A program made the position numbers and the translations under genes. DNA of 64,000 bases from contig NZ_SMKV01000016.1 in NCBI RefSeq assembly GCF_004348445.1, forward strand, positions 1 to 64,000, given 5' to 3'. A model generated the notes under the pieces. That model did not search any database. It was not told the DNA's origin and saw nothing but the letters and a program-made list of their open reading frames with translations. The DNA is from Saccharopolyspora aridisoli. Lineage in GTDB: Bacteria > Actinomycetota > Actinomycetes > Mycobacteriales > Pseudonocardiaceae. Of the stretch, positions 53,484 to 62,677 are shown piece after piece; position 1 is the stretch's first letter; each line of letters begins with the position of its first letter.

Positions 53484-53938
53484 TGTTGTCCGAAGTGGAG
53501 CAACGCGTCCGCGAGGACGTCGGAGTCCGGCTGTTCACCGTGCTCGCGTGGTTGCCCGGCCGTCGCGTGCTGCACCGCGCGCACAGCAGCCACCCCGAGC
53601 AGTACCCGGTGGGGGGTGAGAAGTCCGTCGAGGTCACCGCGGGATGGCTGGACCGGTGCATCACCGCGCAGCTGCCCTACTTCGGCCCCGACGAGGCCGC
53701 GGTGCGCGAGGTCTTCGCCGACCACATGCTCATCGCCGGGCTCGGGTGCGGATCGGTGATCAACGTCCCGGTCCTTGGCCAGTCCGGAACGTTGGGCGTG
53801 CTCAACCTGCTCGACGCGTCCGGCGCCTACGAGCGGTCCCAGGTGGCGCGGGCCGCAGGACTGGCGGTGCTGGCCGCGCCGGCGCTGAGCGAGCTCGTGC
53901 AGCGCATCGACGAACCCGAGGAGGACCCGACACCGTGA
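53480..53938 (+). CDS. Stand-alone GAF-domain protein
   Basis: A 152-residue single GAF domain (VRLFTVLAWLPGRRVLHRAH, IAGLGCGSVINVPVLGQSGT, LGVLNLLDASGAYERSQVAR) with no output domain. It is translationally coupled on both sides (ATGA into it, GTGA out of it), so it is a genuine member of the transporter/amidohydrolase operon. It may bind the substrate or act as a small-molecule sensor for the operon. Unusual as an operon component; function unknown. Confidence 0.8.
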   Translation: MMLSEVEQRVREDVGVRLFTVLAWLPGRRVLHRAHSSHPEQYPVGGEKSVEVTAGWLDRCITAQLPYFGPDEAAVREVFADHMLIAGLGCGSVINVPVLGQSGTLGVLNLLDASGAYERSQVARAAGLAVLAAPALSELVQRIDEPEEDPTP

Positions 53939-55143
53939 CCACCCTGCTGCTGCGTTCGGGCACGTTGCTCGACGTCGAGACCGGCGAGTGCGCCGAAGCC
54001 GACCTGCTGTGCGCCGACGGCCGCATCGTCGAGACCGGCCGCGGCCTGCGAGCACCGGACGGTGCACGTGCGGTGGAGCTGGCCGGCGCGACGGTGCTCC
54101 CCGGTCTCATCGACGCCCACGTGCACGTCACCGCCGCCACCGCCGACCTCGGGGCGCTGACCACCTGGTCCCCGTCCTACGCCACCGCGCACTCCGCGCG
54201 GATCATGGGCGGGATGCTCGACCGCGGCTTCACCACCGTGCGCGACGCCTCCGGTGCGGACTTCGGGCTCGCCGACGCGCAGGCCGAGGGGCTCGTTCGC
54301 GGGCCACGGCTCGCGTTCTGCGGAAAGGCGCTGAGCCAGACCGGAGGTCATGGCGACAGCCGACCGCGCGGCACCCGCGTGCACGACGGCCACCAGTGCT
54401 GCGCGGGGCTGGGCCGCATCGCCGACGGCGTGGACGCGGTGCGCGCCGCCGCCCGCGACGAACTGCGCAAGGGCGCCCACCACATCAAGGTGATGGCTGG
54501 GGGAGGGGTCGCCTCGCCGACCGACCGCATCGACTCCACCCAGTACTCGATGGACGAACTGCGCGCCATCGTGCAGGAAGCCGAGGCGGCCAACCGCTAC
54601 GTCGCCGCCCACGCCTACACGGCGCGCTCTGCAAGCCGCTCGCTGCGCGCCGGAATCCGCTCCATCGAGCACGGCAACCTCATCGACGAGTCCAACGTGG
54701 ACGAATTCCTCGAGCGCGACGCGTTCCTGGTGCCCACGCTGGTCACCTACTGGGCGCTCAAGACCGAGGGTCGGCAGTTCGGCCTGCCCGAGGACAGCTG
54801 GCGCAAGGTCGACGAGGTGCTCGGCGCCGGACTGGCCGCGCTGGAGATCGCTCACCGAGGCGGCGTGAAGATCGCCTACGGCACGGACCTGCTCGGCGGC
54901 ATGCACCGCCACCAGAACGAGGAGTTCCGAATCCGCAGCGAGGTCCAGCCGCCGCTGGAGGTGATCCGCTCGGCGACCAGCACCGCGGCCGAACTGCTCG
55001 GCATGAGCGGCGAGATCGGCACCCTCCGCGAAGGAGCGGTGGCCGACCTGGTCGTCCTCGACGGCGACCCGCTCGAGGACATCGCGGTGCTCGCAGAGCC
55101 CGAGCACATCACGCACGTCGTGCAGGGCGGTCGACTCGTCTGA
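53935..55143 (+). CDS. Amidohydrolase (prolidase/imidazolonepropionase-like)
   Basis: A 402-residue metal-dependent amidohydrolase. Metal motif LPGLIDAHVHV, bridging Lys in GAHHIKVMAGGG, metal His in VAAHAYTARSA and SIEHGNLID, and Asp in KIAYGTDLLGG. Complete TIM barrel with N- and C-terminal beta-sandwich. Start GTG 53935 overlaps the GAF stop. The closest groups hydrolyse N-acyl or dipeptide-like bonds (carboxypeptidase Sgx9260-type). Third gene of the RpiR operon. Confidence 0.88.
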   Translation: MTTLLLRSGTLLDVETGECAEADLLCADGRIVETGRGLRAPDGARAVELAGATVLPGLIDAHVHVTAATADLGALTTWSPSYATAHSARIMGGMLDRGFTTVRDASGADFGLADAQAEGLVRGPRLAFCGKALSQTGGHGDSRPRGTRVHDGHQCCAGLGRIADGVDAVRAAARDELRKGAHHIKVMAGGGVASPTDRIDSTQYSMDELRAIVQEAEAANRYVAAHAYTARSASRSLRAGIRSIEHGNLIDESNVDEFLERDAFLVPTLVTYWALKTEGRQFGLPEDSWRKVDEVLGAGLAALEIAHRGGVKIAYGTDLLGGMHRHQNEEFRIRSEVQPPLEVIRSATSTAAELLGMSGEIGTLREGAVADLVVLDGDPLEDIAVLAEPEHITHVVQGGRLV

Positions 55144-55162
55144 GAGCGGGAAGAATGGTGGT

Positions 55163-55960
55163 GTGATCGCTTCAGCACCTCGTGAGCCGGTGGAGACGCC
55201 GTCCGTGGTCCGCGCCATCGCGGGCGGCAGGCCGGTTCGTGCGGTGTGGCGGAACGAGCTGGGAGGTCTGACCTTCCGGATCGGGTCAGGAACCCGCGCG
55301 CAGTTCGTGAAGTGGTCGCCCGGCGGCCTGCCGTTGGCTCCTGAGGTGGAACGGTTGCGCTGGGCAAGCCAGTACGCTGCGGTTCCACCCGTGCTGGACC
55401 ACAGTTCCGACAGCACCGGGGATTGGATGGTCACCGCGGGGCTGCCCGGTCTCTCAGCCGTCGACGACCGCTGGATCGTCCAGCCCGAAACCGCGGTGCG
55501 CGCCATCGGTTCCGGGCTGCGCGCACTGCACGATGCGCTACCGGTCGCGAACTGCCCTTTCGACTGGTCAACCGACTCACGGCTGACCCGTGCTCGGCAA
55601 CGCGCCGCCGCAGGCCTGATCGACCCGGCGGAATGGCCTCCCGAGCTCGCCCGGACCGGCGGAGTCGACGAGGCCCTGGACGCCCTCGCCGAACCACCTC
55701 CGGTCGACCGCCTGGTGGTCTGCCACGGCGACGCCTGCGCCCCCAACACCCTCATCGGAGACGGGGGCCGGTGCGCCGGCCACGTCGACCTCGGCAGCCT
55801 CGGTGTGGCCGACCGCTGGGCCGACCTCGCCGTCGCCACGTGGGCCACCCCGTGGAACTACGGTCCGGGCTGGGAGGAAGTCCTCCTGGACGCCTACGGC
55901 GTCGCTCCCGACCCGGACCGCACGGCCCACTACCGGCTCCTGTGGTGGCTGGCGGACTGA
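55163..55960 (+). CDS. Aminoglycoside 3'-phosphotransferase-like kinase
   Basis: A 265-residue kinase-fold protein of the APH(3') type. ATP-binding Lys in GTRAQFVKWSPGG, catalytic loop VCHGDACAPNTLI (H-G-D-x4-N), and metal Asp in GHVDLGSLGVADRWADLAV. Compact APH(3') length. The motifs are intact, so it is probably an active small-molecule kinase; self-resistance to an aminoglycoside is possible but not shown. It starts at GTG 55163, 20 bases after the amidohydrolase, and may be co-transcribed. Confidence 0.83.
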   Translation: MIASAPREPVETPSVVRAIAGGRPVRAVWRNELGGLTFRIGSGTRAQFVKWSPGGLPLAPEVERLRWASQYAAVPPVLDHSSDSTGDWMVTAGLPGLSAVDDRWIVQPETAVRAIGSGLRALHDALPVANCPFDWSTDSRLTRARQRAAAGLIDPAEWPPELARTGGVDEALDALAEPPPVDRLVVCHGDACAPNTLIGDGGRCAGHVDLGSLGVADRWADLAVATWATPWNYGPGWEEVLLDAYGVAPDPDRTAHYRLLWWLAD

Positions 55961-55966
55961 ACTCGC

Positions 55967-57253
55967 TCAGCCGAAACCTGGCAGGACCAGCAGGATCCAG
56001 AGGGCCAGCGGCGTGGCGGCGACGATGATGCCTCCGTAGATGAGGAGCTTCCGGAAGAAGGCGTCCTTGTCCACGTCCTTGGCGTTGGCGAGCACGATCG
56101 CGCCGTTGGTGGAGAACGGGCTCACGTCGACGACCGTGGCCGCCACCGCGAAGGCCGTGATCATGCCGATCGGCCCGACGCTGCCCGTCTGCAGGAACGG
56201 CACCGCCAGCGGGATGAGGGCGCCCATGATGCCGACCGAGGAGGCGAACGCCGAGACGATCGCGCCGATGTAGCACAGCAGGAGCGCCGCCAGCAGCGGA
56301 ACGCCGATGCCGGCCACCGAGTGGCCCACGTAGTCGATCGTGCCCATCTTCTCCAGCACGCCGACGTAGGTGAGGACACCGCAGATCAGCAGCACGGTGG
56401 GCCACGCGACCTCGCTCGGCGCCGCCTTGCCCGTCTTCGGCGACAGGACGCTGAGCACCACGGCGATGCACATCGCCATCAGGCCGACGTCGAGCCCGAA
56501 CCCGAGCGTGGTGACCACGAGGACCACGAGACCGGTCAGCGTCAGGACGCGATCGCGGTTGAGCCGCAGCTCCTCGCCCGGCTCGCCGTCGGAGACCTCC
56601 GCGCCGCCGCCCGAACCCGTCGCGATGAGCCGCCGGGCCTCAGCTCCCCTGCGCAGCCGCAGGCCGCCGAAGACCACGAACACGATCCCGGCGATCACCG
56701 CGTTGGCCGCGAAGCTGCCGAGGAACAGCACCAGCGGACTGCCCGGCAACCCGCTGTTGGCCACGACCTCGTTGACGATGCTGCCGTAGATGCTGATCGG
56801 GGAGAAGCCGCCCGCCTGCGTGCCGTGCACGACCATCGCGCCCATCAGCAGCGGGTTGATCCGGTACTGCGCGGCCAGGTTCAGCGCGATCGGAGCCACG
56901 ATCGCCACAGCGGCGGGACTGACGGCGCCGATCGCGGTGAGCAGCGCCCCGATCCCGAACATCACCCACGGGATCAGCGCGATCCGGCCACCCACCAACC
57001 GAACGGCGCGTTGCACCACCCAGTCGGTCGTGCCGTTCGCCCGGGCTATCGCGAACAGGAACGTCACGCCCACCAGGACCACGAACAGGTCCCCGGGGAA
57101 GCCGTCGAAGATGTCGTCTTCGGACAGCCCGCCGAACACCGTGGCGACCAGGAACGCTGCTGCGAAGCAGAGCACTCCCATGTTCACCGACAGCGTCGTG
57201 GCGATGACGAACGCGGCGACCAGCACCAGGATGGATACGACTTCGGGCGGCAC
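55967..57253 (-). CDS. SLC13/MatC-like dicarboxylate carrier
   Basis: A 428-residue, ~12-helix carrier: EDDIFDGFPGDLFVVLVGVT, VHGTQAGGFSPISIYGSIVN, VGIMGALIPLAVPFLQTGSV, VVDVSPFSTNGAIVLANAKD. The two S-P-x-S/N re-entrant motifs and the MatC-type N-terminus point to malonate or C4-dicarboxylate uptake. Start GTG 57253 after GGAGG; the frame is open to 57382 but that part is the promoter region. Two operator-like motifs lie at 57310-57388. Confidence 0.82.
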   Translation of the reverse strand: MPPEVVSILVLVAAFVIATTLSVNMGVLCFAAAFLVATVFGGLSEDDIFDGFPGDLFVVLVGVTFLFAIARANGTTDWVVQRAVRLVGGRIALIPWVMFGIGALLTAIGAVSPAAVAIVAPIALNLAAQYRINPLLMGAMVVHGTQAGGFSPISIYGSIVNEVVANSGLPGSPLVLFLGSFAANAVIAGIVFVVFGGLRLRRGAEARRLIATGSGGGAEVSDGEPGEELRLNRDRVLTLTGLVVLVVTTLGFGLDVGLMAMCIAVVLSVLSPKTGKAAPSEVAWPTVLLICGVLTYVGVLEKMGTIDYVGHSVAGIGVPLLAALLLCYIGAIVSAFASSVGIMGALIPLAVPFLQTGSVGPIGMITAFAVAATVVDVSPFSTNGAIVLANAKDVDKDAFFRKLLIYGGIIVAATPLALWILLVLPGFG

Positions 57254-57309
57254 CTTTGCCTCCTTGCCTGCGCGGCCCGCGCACCACGAAGGGGTGTGGT
57301 GCGCGGCAC

Positions 57310-57388
57310 AGTGGCTCACTGGCTCAGCCACTTTCCGTGAAACGCAGCCCGAAGTCAATACCGAACTGGCCAACTGGCTCATCCAGTT
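57310..57388. promoter_or_regulatory. Two related dyads upstream of the MatC-like gene
   Basis: CACTGGCTCAGCCA (57317-57330) and AACTGGCTCATCCA (57372-57385) share 11 of 14 positions, spaced 55 bases. Each lies inside a dyad: AGTGGCT...AGCCACT (57310-57332) and AACTGG...CCAGTT (57364-57388). Tandem spacing suggests cooperative binding of a GntR- or IclR-type regulator encoded elsewhere. Confidence 0.6.
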
Positions 57389-57427
57389 TCGAACACGATC
57401 CGCCGCCCGGACCGCCCAGTCGCGCGA

Positions 57428-58450
57428 TCAGCGCCAGCCGAGCTCCGGCGCCACGTGGCGCAGGATGCTGTCGATGACGTGGGCGTTGTAGTCCACGCCC
57501 AGCTGGTTGGGCACCGTGAGCAGGAGGGTGTCTGCCGCGGCGATCGCCTCGTCCTCGGCCAGCTGCTTGACCAGCACGTCCGGCGCCGCGGCGTAGGAAC
57601 GCCCGAAGATCGCGCGGGTGTTGGCGTCGATGTTGCCGATCTTGTCCTCGGTGTTGTCATCGCCGCCGAAGTACATGTCGTCGAGGTCGTTGACGATGGC
57701 GAAGATGCTGCGGCTGACCGACACCCGCGGCTCGCGCTCGTGCCCCTCGGCGCGCCAGGCTTCGCGGAACGCCTCGATCTGCTTGCGCTGCTGGACGTGC
57801 AGCGGTTCACCGCTCTCGTCGTCCTTGAGCGTGGAGCTCTGCAGGTTCATCCCCAGCTTCGCCGCCCACCGCGCCGTCGCGTTGGAGCTCGACCCCCACC
57901 AGATGCGGTCCCGCAGGCCGGGGGAATGCGGCTCGACGCGCAGCAGACCCGGCGGGTTGGGGAACATAGGCCGCGGATTGGGCTGCGCGAACCCCTCGCC
58001 CTTGAGGACTTCCAGCAGCACCTCGGTGTGGGTGCGGGCCATGTCCGCGTCGGTCTGGCCCTCCGGCGGCTGGTGGCCGAAGTAGCGCCAGCCCTCGATG
58101 ACCTGCTCCGGCGATCCCCGGCTGATGCCGAGCTGCAGCCTGCCGTCGGAGAGGAGGTCGGCCGAACCCGCGTCCTCGGCCATGTAGAGCGGGTTCTCGT
58201 AACGCATGTCGATCACGCCGGTGCCGATCTCGATGCGGCTGGTCCGGGCGCCGATCGCCGCCAGCAGCGGGAACGGCGACCCGTACTGCCGGGCGAAGTG
58301 GTGCACGCGGAAGTAGGCGCCGTCGGCGCCGAGCTCTTCCGCCGCGACGGAGAGGTCGACGGCCTGGTGCAGCGCGTCCGACGCGGTGCGCGTCTGCGAG
58401 TGCGGCGAGGCCGACCAGTGCCCGAAGGAGAGGAACCCGATCTTCTTCAC
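57428..58450 (-). CDS. LLM-class flavin-dependent oxidoreductase
   Basis: A 340-residue luciferase-like monooxygenase. KKIGFLSFGHW at the start, DGAYFRVHHFARQYGSPFPL, RIEIGTGVIDMRYENPLYMA, and GRLQLGISRGSPEQVI binding FMN. Start GTG 58450, eight bases after the acyltransferase stop, so probably one transcript. Substrate unknown; family members oxidise aldehydes, alkanes or sulphur compounds with reduced flavin. Confidence 0.87.
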   Translation of the reverse strand: MKKIGFLSFGHWSASPHSQTRTASDALHQAVDLSVAAEELGADGAYFRVHHFARQYGSPFPLLAAIGARTSRIEIGTGVIDMRYENPLYMAEDAGSADLLSDGRLQLGISRGSPEQVIEGWRYFGHQPPEGQTDADMARTHTEVLLEVLKGEGFAQPNPRPMFPNPPGLLRVEPHSPGLRDRIWWGSSSNATARWAAKLGMNLQSSTLKDDESGEPLHVQQRKQIEAFREAWRAEGHEREPRVSVSRSIFAIVNDLDDMYFGGDDNTEDKIGNIDANTRAIFGRSYAAAPDVLVKQLAEDEAIAAADTLLLTVPNQLGVDYNAHVIDSILRHVAPELGWR

Positions 58451-58457
58451 ACCGGGT

Positions 58458-59576
58458 TCAACGCGGACCGACCGCTTTTGCTTCCCGGGTGCGAGCCGCG
58501 CCACCACACTGCTCGAAGGGCATCATGAGCAGCTTGTGGGTCGGCTGTTCCACCGCACGGGTGAGCATCCACCCGAGGAGCGTGCCCGTCACCAGCATCG
58601 CCAAGGTCTGCGTGATGGTGTCGGCCCCGACGTCCTGCAGCCTGCGCAGCACGATGTAGCCGATGGCCTGGTGCATCAGGAAGGTGCCGTAGGAGATGCC
58701 GGCGAACCAGCTGATCGCGCGTCGCGCCGGCTGCGGCATCGCCATGTCGGGAGAGCGCGCGACCAGCGCGATCACGCACATGCCGATGGCCACGCCCACA
58801 GACGAACCGGTGTCGGCCAGCAGACCTTCGGGCGTGCGCGTGTAGTTGTGCACCTCCTGCGCGGCCATGCAGAGCGCCAGGAGAGCGGAGAAGTGCGGGG
58901 TGCTCAGGCGCTTGACCGACCACATCCAGATCGCCACGCCCGCGACGAACAGGTGCCAGCGGTGCATGCCGACCCCGTCGACCACGGTCCGGTAGGTCTC
59001 ATCGATCGGTTCGGCGATCCGGATCGGCCACTGCGCCAGCGGTACGAGCACCGCCACCCACAGCACGATCACGATCCTGCTGCCGTGGCCCCACCAGCTC
59101 CGGTACAGCAGGGCGGCGACCGTGAATCCCATCAGCTGCAGCGGCACCGTCCAGTGCGAGCCGTCGATGAACGGGTAGGACTGCGGCTTCCAGTGCCACA
59201 GCATCAGCAGGTTCGCCCGCAGGTCCTCGGGCAGCGGGAAGAACCAGCCCTCGATCGGGAACGCTCGCAGCACGAAGTAGCTGACCACCACGGCGGCCAG
59301 GAACGACGGGAGCAGTCTGGCCACGCGACCCCACCAGTAGCGGAGCAGGGAGCCGCGGCGGATCGTCACGCACGCGAAGTAGGCGGAGACGACCAGCAGC
59401 AGGCTGGCCCCGACCTGGTACGGGAACTCGAAGGTCCTCGGCTCCAGCTCGGGGTGGAGGAAGACGCTCAGGCTCGTGGAGTGGTAGAGCATCACCAGCA
59501 CCACGCAACCGGCTCGAACAAGATCCCAGCTGATCTTCCGGCGGCTCTGCCCACCGCCGGATCCGGCTGTCGTCAC
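58458..59576 (-). CDS. Acyltransferase 3 family membrane protein (OafA-like)
   Basis: A 372-residue, ~10-helix acyltransferase that O-acetylates surface sugars or lipids. It has the R-x10-H signature (DLVRAGCVVLVMLYHST) and closing helices ISYGTFLMHQAIGYIVLRRL. N-terminus cytoplasmic and Gly-rich. Upstream of the LLM gene by eight bases. The acceptor is unknown. Confidence 0.87.
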   Translation of the reverse strand: MTTAGSGGGQSRRKISWDLVRAGCVVLVMLYHSTSLSVFLHPELEPRTFEFPYQVGASLLLVVSAYFACVTIRRGSLLRYWWGRVARLLPSFLAAVVVSYFVLRAFPIEGWFFPLPEDLRANLLMLWHWKPQSYPFIDGSHWTVPLQLMGFTVAALLYRSWWGHGSRIVIVLWVAVLVPLAQWPIRIAEPIDETYRTVVDGVGMHRWHLFVAGVAIWMWSVKRLSTPHFSALLALCMAAQEVHNYTRTPEGLLADTGSSVGVAIGMCVIALVARSPDMAMPQPARRAISWFAGISYGTFLMHQAIGYIVLRRLQDVGADTITQTLAMLVTGTLLGWMLTRAVEQPTHKLLMMPFEQCGGAARTREAKAVGPR

Positions 59577-59732
59577 GCTTGTCGCTCTTCCTCTGCGCTA
59601 GTCCTGCAGCCAGCTTCACCCAGGAGAACGACCGTTGGCCATCGGGGCTGACACCCATCTTCGGTGCGCACGACCCGTATGGGTGTTCGAAGTGCGACCG
59701 GTGGTCGAATTGGGGTTCAGGAGGTGCGGGAC

Positions 59733-60680
59733 GTGTCCTTGTTCTGGCGGGTGTTCTTGCTCAACGCCGCCGTGCTCACCGGAGCGACGGTGCTGCTGAT
59801 GCTCAGCCCTGCCACCGTGTCCACGCCGGTGCTGCCCGCCGAAGGCCTGATCCTGGTCGCCGGGCTGGTCGCGATGCTGGTGGCCAACGCGGTGCTGCTG
59901 CGCATCGGGTTCTTGCCGCTGCGGCGGCTGACCCGCGCGATGACCACCATCGACCTGCTGCGACCAGGATCGCGGCCGCCGGTGTCCGGGCACGGGGGCA
60001 TCGCGGACCTGATCATGGCGTTCAACGCGATGCTGGACCGGCTGGAGTTCGAGCGCGCCACCAGCAACGCCCGCGCGCTGTCGGCGCAGGAGGCCGAGCG
60101 CCGCCGCATCGCCCGCGAGCTCCACGACGAGGTCGGGCAGAGCCTGACCGCGGTGTTGCTGGAGCTCAGGCGGGTCGCGGACGAGGCGCCCGAGGCGGTG
60201 TCCGCCGCGCTGCACCAGGTGCAGGAGACCACCCGCGACAGCCTCGACGAGATCCGCCGCATCGCCCGGCGGCTGCGCCCCGGGGTGCTGGAGGAGCTCG
60301 GCCTGGCCAGCGCGCTGAGATCGCTCACCGGTGAGGTTCGCGGCGCCGCCGCGCGGTGCCGGATCGACGGCGTGCTGCCGGAGCTGGGCGAGGAGGTCGA
60401 GCTGGTCATCTACCGGGTGGCGCAGGAGAGCATCACCAACGCGGTCCGGCACTCAGGTGCGACCCGCATCCACCTGCTGGTGCACGTGGAGCCTTCTGAG
60501 GTCCGGTTGCGGGTGCGGGACAACGGCGTGGGAACCGGGGACGCCCCGGAAGGCGCCGGCATCCGGGGGATGCGGGAGCGCGCGCTGCTGGCCGGGGCGA
60601 CGCTGGCCGTCGAAACGCTCGCGGAGGGCGGCACGCAAGTCCGGCTCGACGTGCCGATCAGCACCGGAGGCGGGCGATGA
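59733..60680 (+). CDS. NarL-type sensor histidine kinase
   Basis: A 315-residue kinase with two membrane helices (VFLLNAAVLTGATVLLML, LVAGLVAMLVANAVLL), a HAMP linker (RRLTRAMTTIDLLRPG), the HisKA_3 helix with phospho-acceptor His in IARELHDEVGQSLTAV, and an HATPase domain (QESITNAVRHSGA, RDNGVGTGD, GIRGMRERALLAG). Start GTG 59733 eight bases after AGGAGG; earlier starts would add residues unlike the family. Coupled to its regulator by four bases. Little extracytoplasmic sequence, so a membrane or intracellular signal is likely. Confidence 0.9.
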   Translation: MSLFWRVFLLNAAVLTGATVLLMLSPATVSTPVLPAEGLILVAGLVAMLVANAVLLRIGFLPLRRLTRAMTTIDLLRPGSRPPVSGHGGIADLIMAFNAMLDRLEFERATSNARALSAQEAERRRIARELHDEVGQSLTAVLLELRRVADEAPEAVSAALHQVQETTRDSLDEIRRIARRLRPGVLEELGLASALRSLTGEVRGAAARCRIDGVLPELGEEVELVIYRVAQESITNAVRHSGATRIHLLVHVEPSEVRLRVRDNGVGTGDAPEGAGIRGMRERALLAGATLAVETLAEGGTQVRLDVPISTGGGR

Positions 60681-61330
60681 CCGACACGACCCGCATCCTG
60701 CTGGCCGACGATCACGTGCTGGTCCGTCGCGGAGTCCGGCTCATCCTCGACAACGAACCCGACCTCGCCGTCGTGTCCGAGGCCGGTGACGGGGCCGAAG
60801 CCGTCGAGCTCGCGAAGGCCGAGGAGCTGGACCTGGCGATCCTCGACATCGCCATGCCCAGGCTGACCGGGCTGCAGGCCGCCCGGCAGCTCACCCGGCT
60901 GCAGCCGGACCTGCGCATCCTGATCCTGACGATGTACGACAACGAGCAGTACCTGTTCGAGGCGCTGAAGTCCGGTGCCTCCGGGTACGTGCTCAAGTCC
61001 GTCGCCGACCGCGACCTGGTGGAAGCGTGCCGCGCGGCCATGCGCGGCGAACCGTTCCTGTACCCGGGTGCGGTGACCTCGCTGATCCGCAGCTACCTCG
61101 ACCGCGCGGGTCAGGGGGAGGCCGTGCCCGAGCGGGCCATCACCGACCGGGAGGAGGAAATCCTCAAGCTCGTCGCCGAAGGGCACTCCTCGAAGGAGAT
61201 CGCCGACCTGCTCGTCATCAGCATCAAGACGGTCGAGCGCCACCGCTCCAACCTCATGGCGAAGCTGGGCATGAAGGACCGGCTTGAGCTCACCCGCTAC
61301 GCGATCCGGGCAGGCCTCATCGAACCGTGA
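60677..61330 (+). CDS. NarL/LuxR-type response regulator
   Basis: A 217-residue regulator: acidic pocket Asp11/Asp12, phospho-acceptor Asp57 (LAILDIAMPRLTG), Lys in YVLKSVADRDL, and LuxR helix-turn-helix ITDREEEILKLVAEGHSSKE with LVISIKTVERHRSNLMAKLG. Overlaps the kinase gene by four bases. Targets unknown. Confidence 0.93.
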   Translation: MTDTTRILLADDHVLVRRGVRLILDNEPDLAVVSEAGDGAEAVELAKAEELDLAILDIAMPRLTGLQAARQLTRLQPDLRILILTMYDNEQYLFEALKSGASGYVLKSVADRDLVEACRAAMRGEPFLYPGAVTSLIRSYLDRAGQGEAVPERAITDREEEILKLVAEGHSSKEIADLLVISIKTVERHRSNLMAKLGMKDRLELTRYAIRAGLIEP

Positions 61331-61531
61331 GCGCGTCACCGCTGGTGCGAGACGTTGTTCACGAGACGGCTTTCGCGCACGAGGGGTAGTGCGTCCGCGC
61401 GCTGAAAGGTCGAATCAGATCCTTCGTCCGGGTTAAAAGGCGACGAAATGCGGCGCGCTCCTCCGCGGTTCCGTGATCATGCGGTACCTACTGGAGCGCG
61501 AAACATCGGATCAGAGAAGGAGTTCGAAACC

Positions 61532-61654
61532 GTGACCGATCGACCGAGGATCCTGACCGTCTACCTCCTGCTGGCCTACCACTACGGGGCAGCTGCGGGC
61601 CGGGCCGCCGTTCACCCCTACACCGCTGTCAGGGGCAATCAGCGAGGAGCCTGA
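61532..61654 (+). CDS. Possible 40-residue peptide
   Basis: GTG 61532 lies nine bases after GAAGGAG and opens TDRPRILTVYLLLAYHYGAA ending in a short basic tail. One hydrophobic segment could cross or touch the membrane. It overlaps the end of the convergent WYL gene by 16 bases. No family recognised. The gap 61331-61531 otherwise holds no feature I can support. Could be spurious. Confidence 0.3.
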   Translation: MTDRPRILTVYLLLAYHYGAAAGRAAVHPYTAVRGNQRGA

Positions 61655-62616
61655 AACGGCAGCCCTGCCTGGGGACTCGGTGCGCCCGCCGCTCGGGCGT
61701 AGCGGTCGGCGAGTTGGGAGAAGGCGGTTCTCAGCTCCGGTGGCCCGAGGACCTCCACGTCCGCGTCGTACTTCCCGAGCTCTGCGGCCAGCGCTTCCCA
61801 GGACCACGACCCCAACGTGAGCCTGCACCGGTCGGCGGACAGCTCTTCGACCACACCGTCGTAGGTGTAGCGGGAGACCGTCGCCGCGGGCAGGTCCAAG
61901 GCGACCTCTCCTTGGCACGGCCACGCCTGCGCCCCCTGGAACCTGGTCCTGACGAACGCGGCCACGTCGCCGCCCGGGAGTTCGCGCCGGGTGAAGCGCG
62001 GGCCGGTCGGGATGCGCGGGGCGATCCGATCGGCGCGGAAGGTGCGCCAGTCGTCGCGGTCCAGGTCCCAGGCGAGGAGGTACCAGCGCCCGCCCCAGGT
62101 GATCAGGTGGTGCGGGTGCGTCCGACGAGGCGCGGGAGAGCCGGTGTAGTCGAACCGGAGTTCCTCCCGAGCGTGCACCGCGACGCTCAGGGCCATCAGG
62201 ACCTCGCTGTCCACGCGCTGGGCCGTGCTGCGCTCGACCGCGGTGATCTGCAACGAATCGATCCGGTGGCGGAGCCGCGAGGGCATCACCTGGCGGAGGG
62301 TGATCAGCGCGCGGGCAGCGGCCTCCTCGATGCCCGCGCCCGCCGTCGTGGCGATGCGCAGCGCGATCGCCAGCGCTACCGCCTGGTCATCGTCGAACAG
62401 CAGCGGCGGCAGGTTGCTGCCCGCTTCCAGCCGGTACCCGCCGTCCGGTCCTTTGACCGCCGCGATCGGATAACCCAGGTCCCGCAGTCGGTCGACGTCG
62501 CGCCGCACCGTGCGGTCGCTGACCTCCAGGCGCTCGGCGAGCACCGAACCCGGCCAGTCCCGACGCGCCTGGAGCAGCGACAGCAACGACAGCAGCCGCG
62601 TGGAGGTTCTCCGCAT
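61639..62616 (-). CDS. HTH/WYL-domain transcriptional regulator (YafY-like)
   Basis: A 325-residue regulator: DeoR/HTH_11 winged helix (SVLAERLEVSDRTVRRDVDR, LRDLGYPIAAVKGPDGGYRL), WYL ligand domain (HPHHLITWGGRWYLLAWDLD, WRTFRADRIAP) and a WCX C-terminal extension (LELGPPELR-like EVLGPPELRTAFSQLADRYA). Divergent from the DinB gene 61 bases away, the usual partner of such regulators, so it probably controls it. Confidence 0.88.
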   Translation of the reverse strand: MRRTSTRLLSLLSLLQARRDWPGSVLAERLEVSDRTVRRDVDRLRDLGYPIAAVKGPDGGYRLEAGSNLPPLLFDDDQAVALAIALRIATTAGAGIEEAAARALITLRQVMPSRLRHRIDSLQITAVERSTAQRVDSEVLMALSVAVHAREELRFDYTGSPAPRRTHPHHLITWGGRWYLLAWDLDRDDWRTFRADRIAPRIPTGPRFTRRELPGGDVAAFVRTRFQGAQAWPCQGEVALDLPAATVSRYTYDGVVEELSADRCRLTLGSWSWEALAAELGKYDADVEVLGPPELRTAFSQLADRYARAAGAPSPQAGLPFQAPR

Positions 62617-62677
62617 GACCCCATCGTGCCCGCGGTAGCGGACACGAACTGACCGCTACCGGTGCGAAGCTGCTCCC

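Noticed and set aside
55163-55960. Clinically relevant aminoglycoside resistance gene
   Set aside because: Motifs show an APH(3')-like kinase, but identity to a known resistance enzyme cannot be judged from reading; chromosomal kinases of this type are common in actinomycetes.
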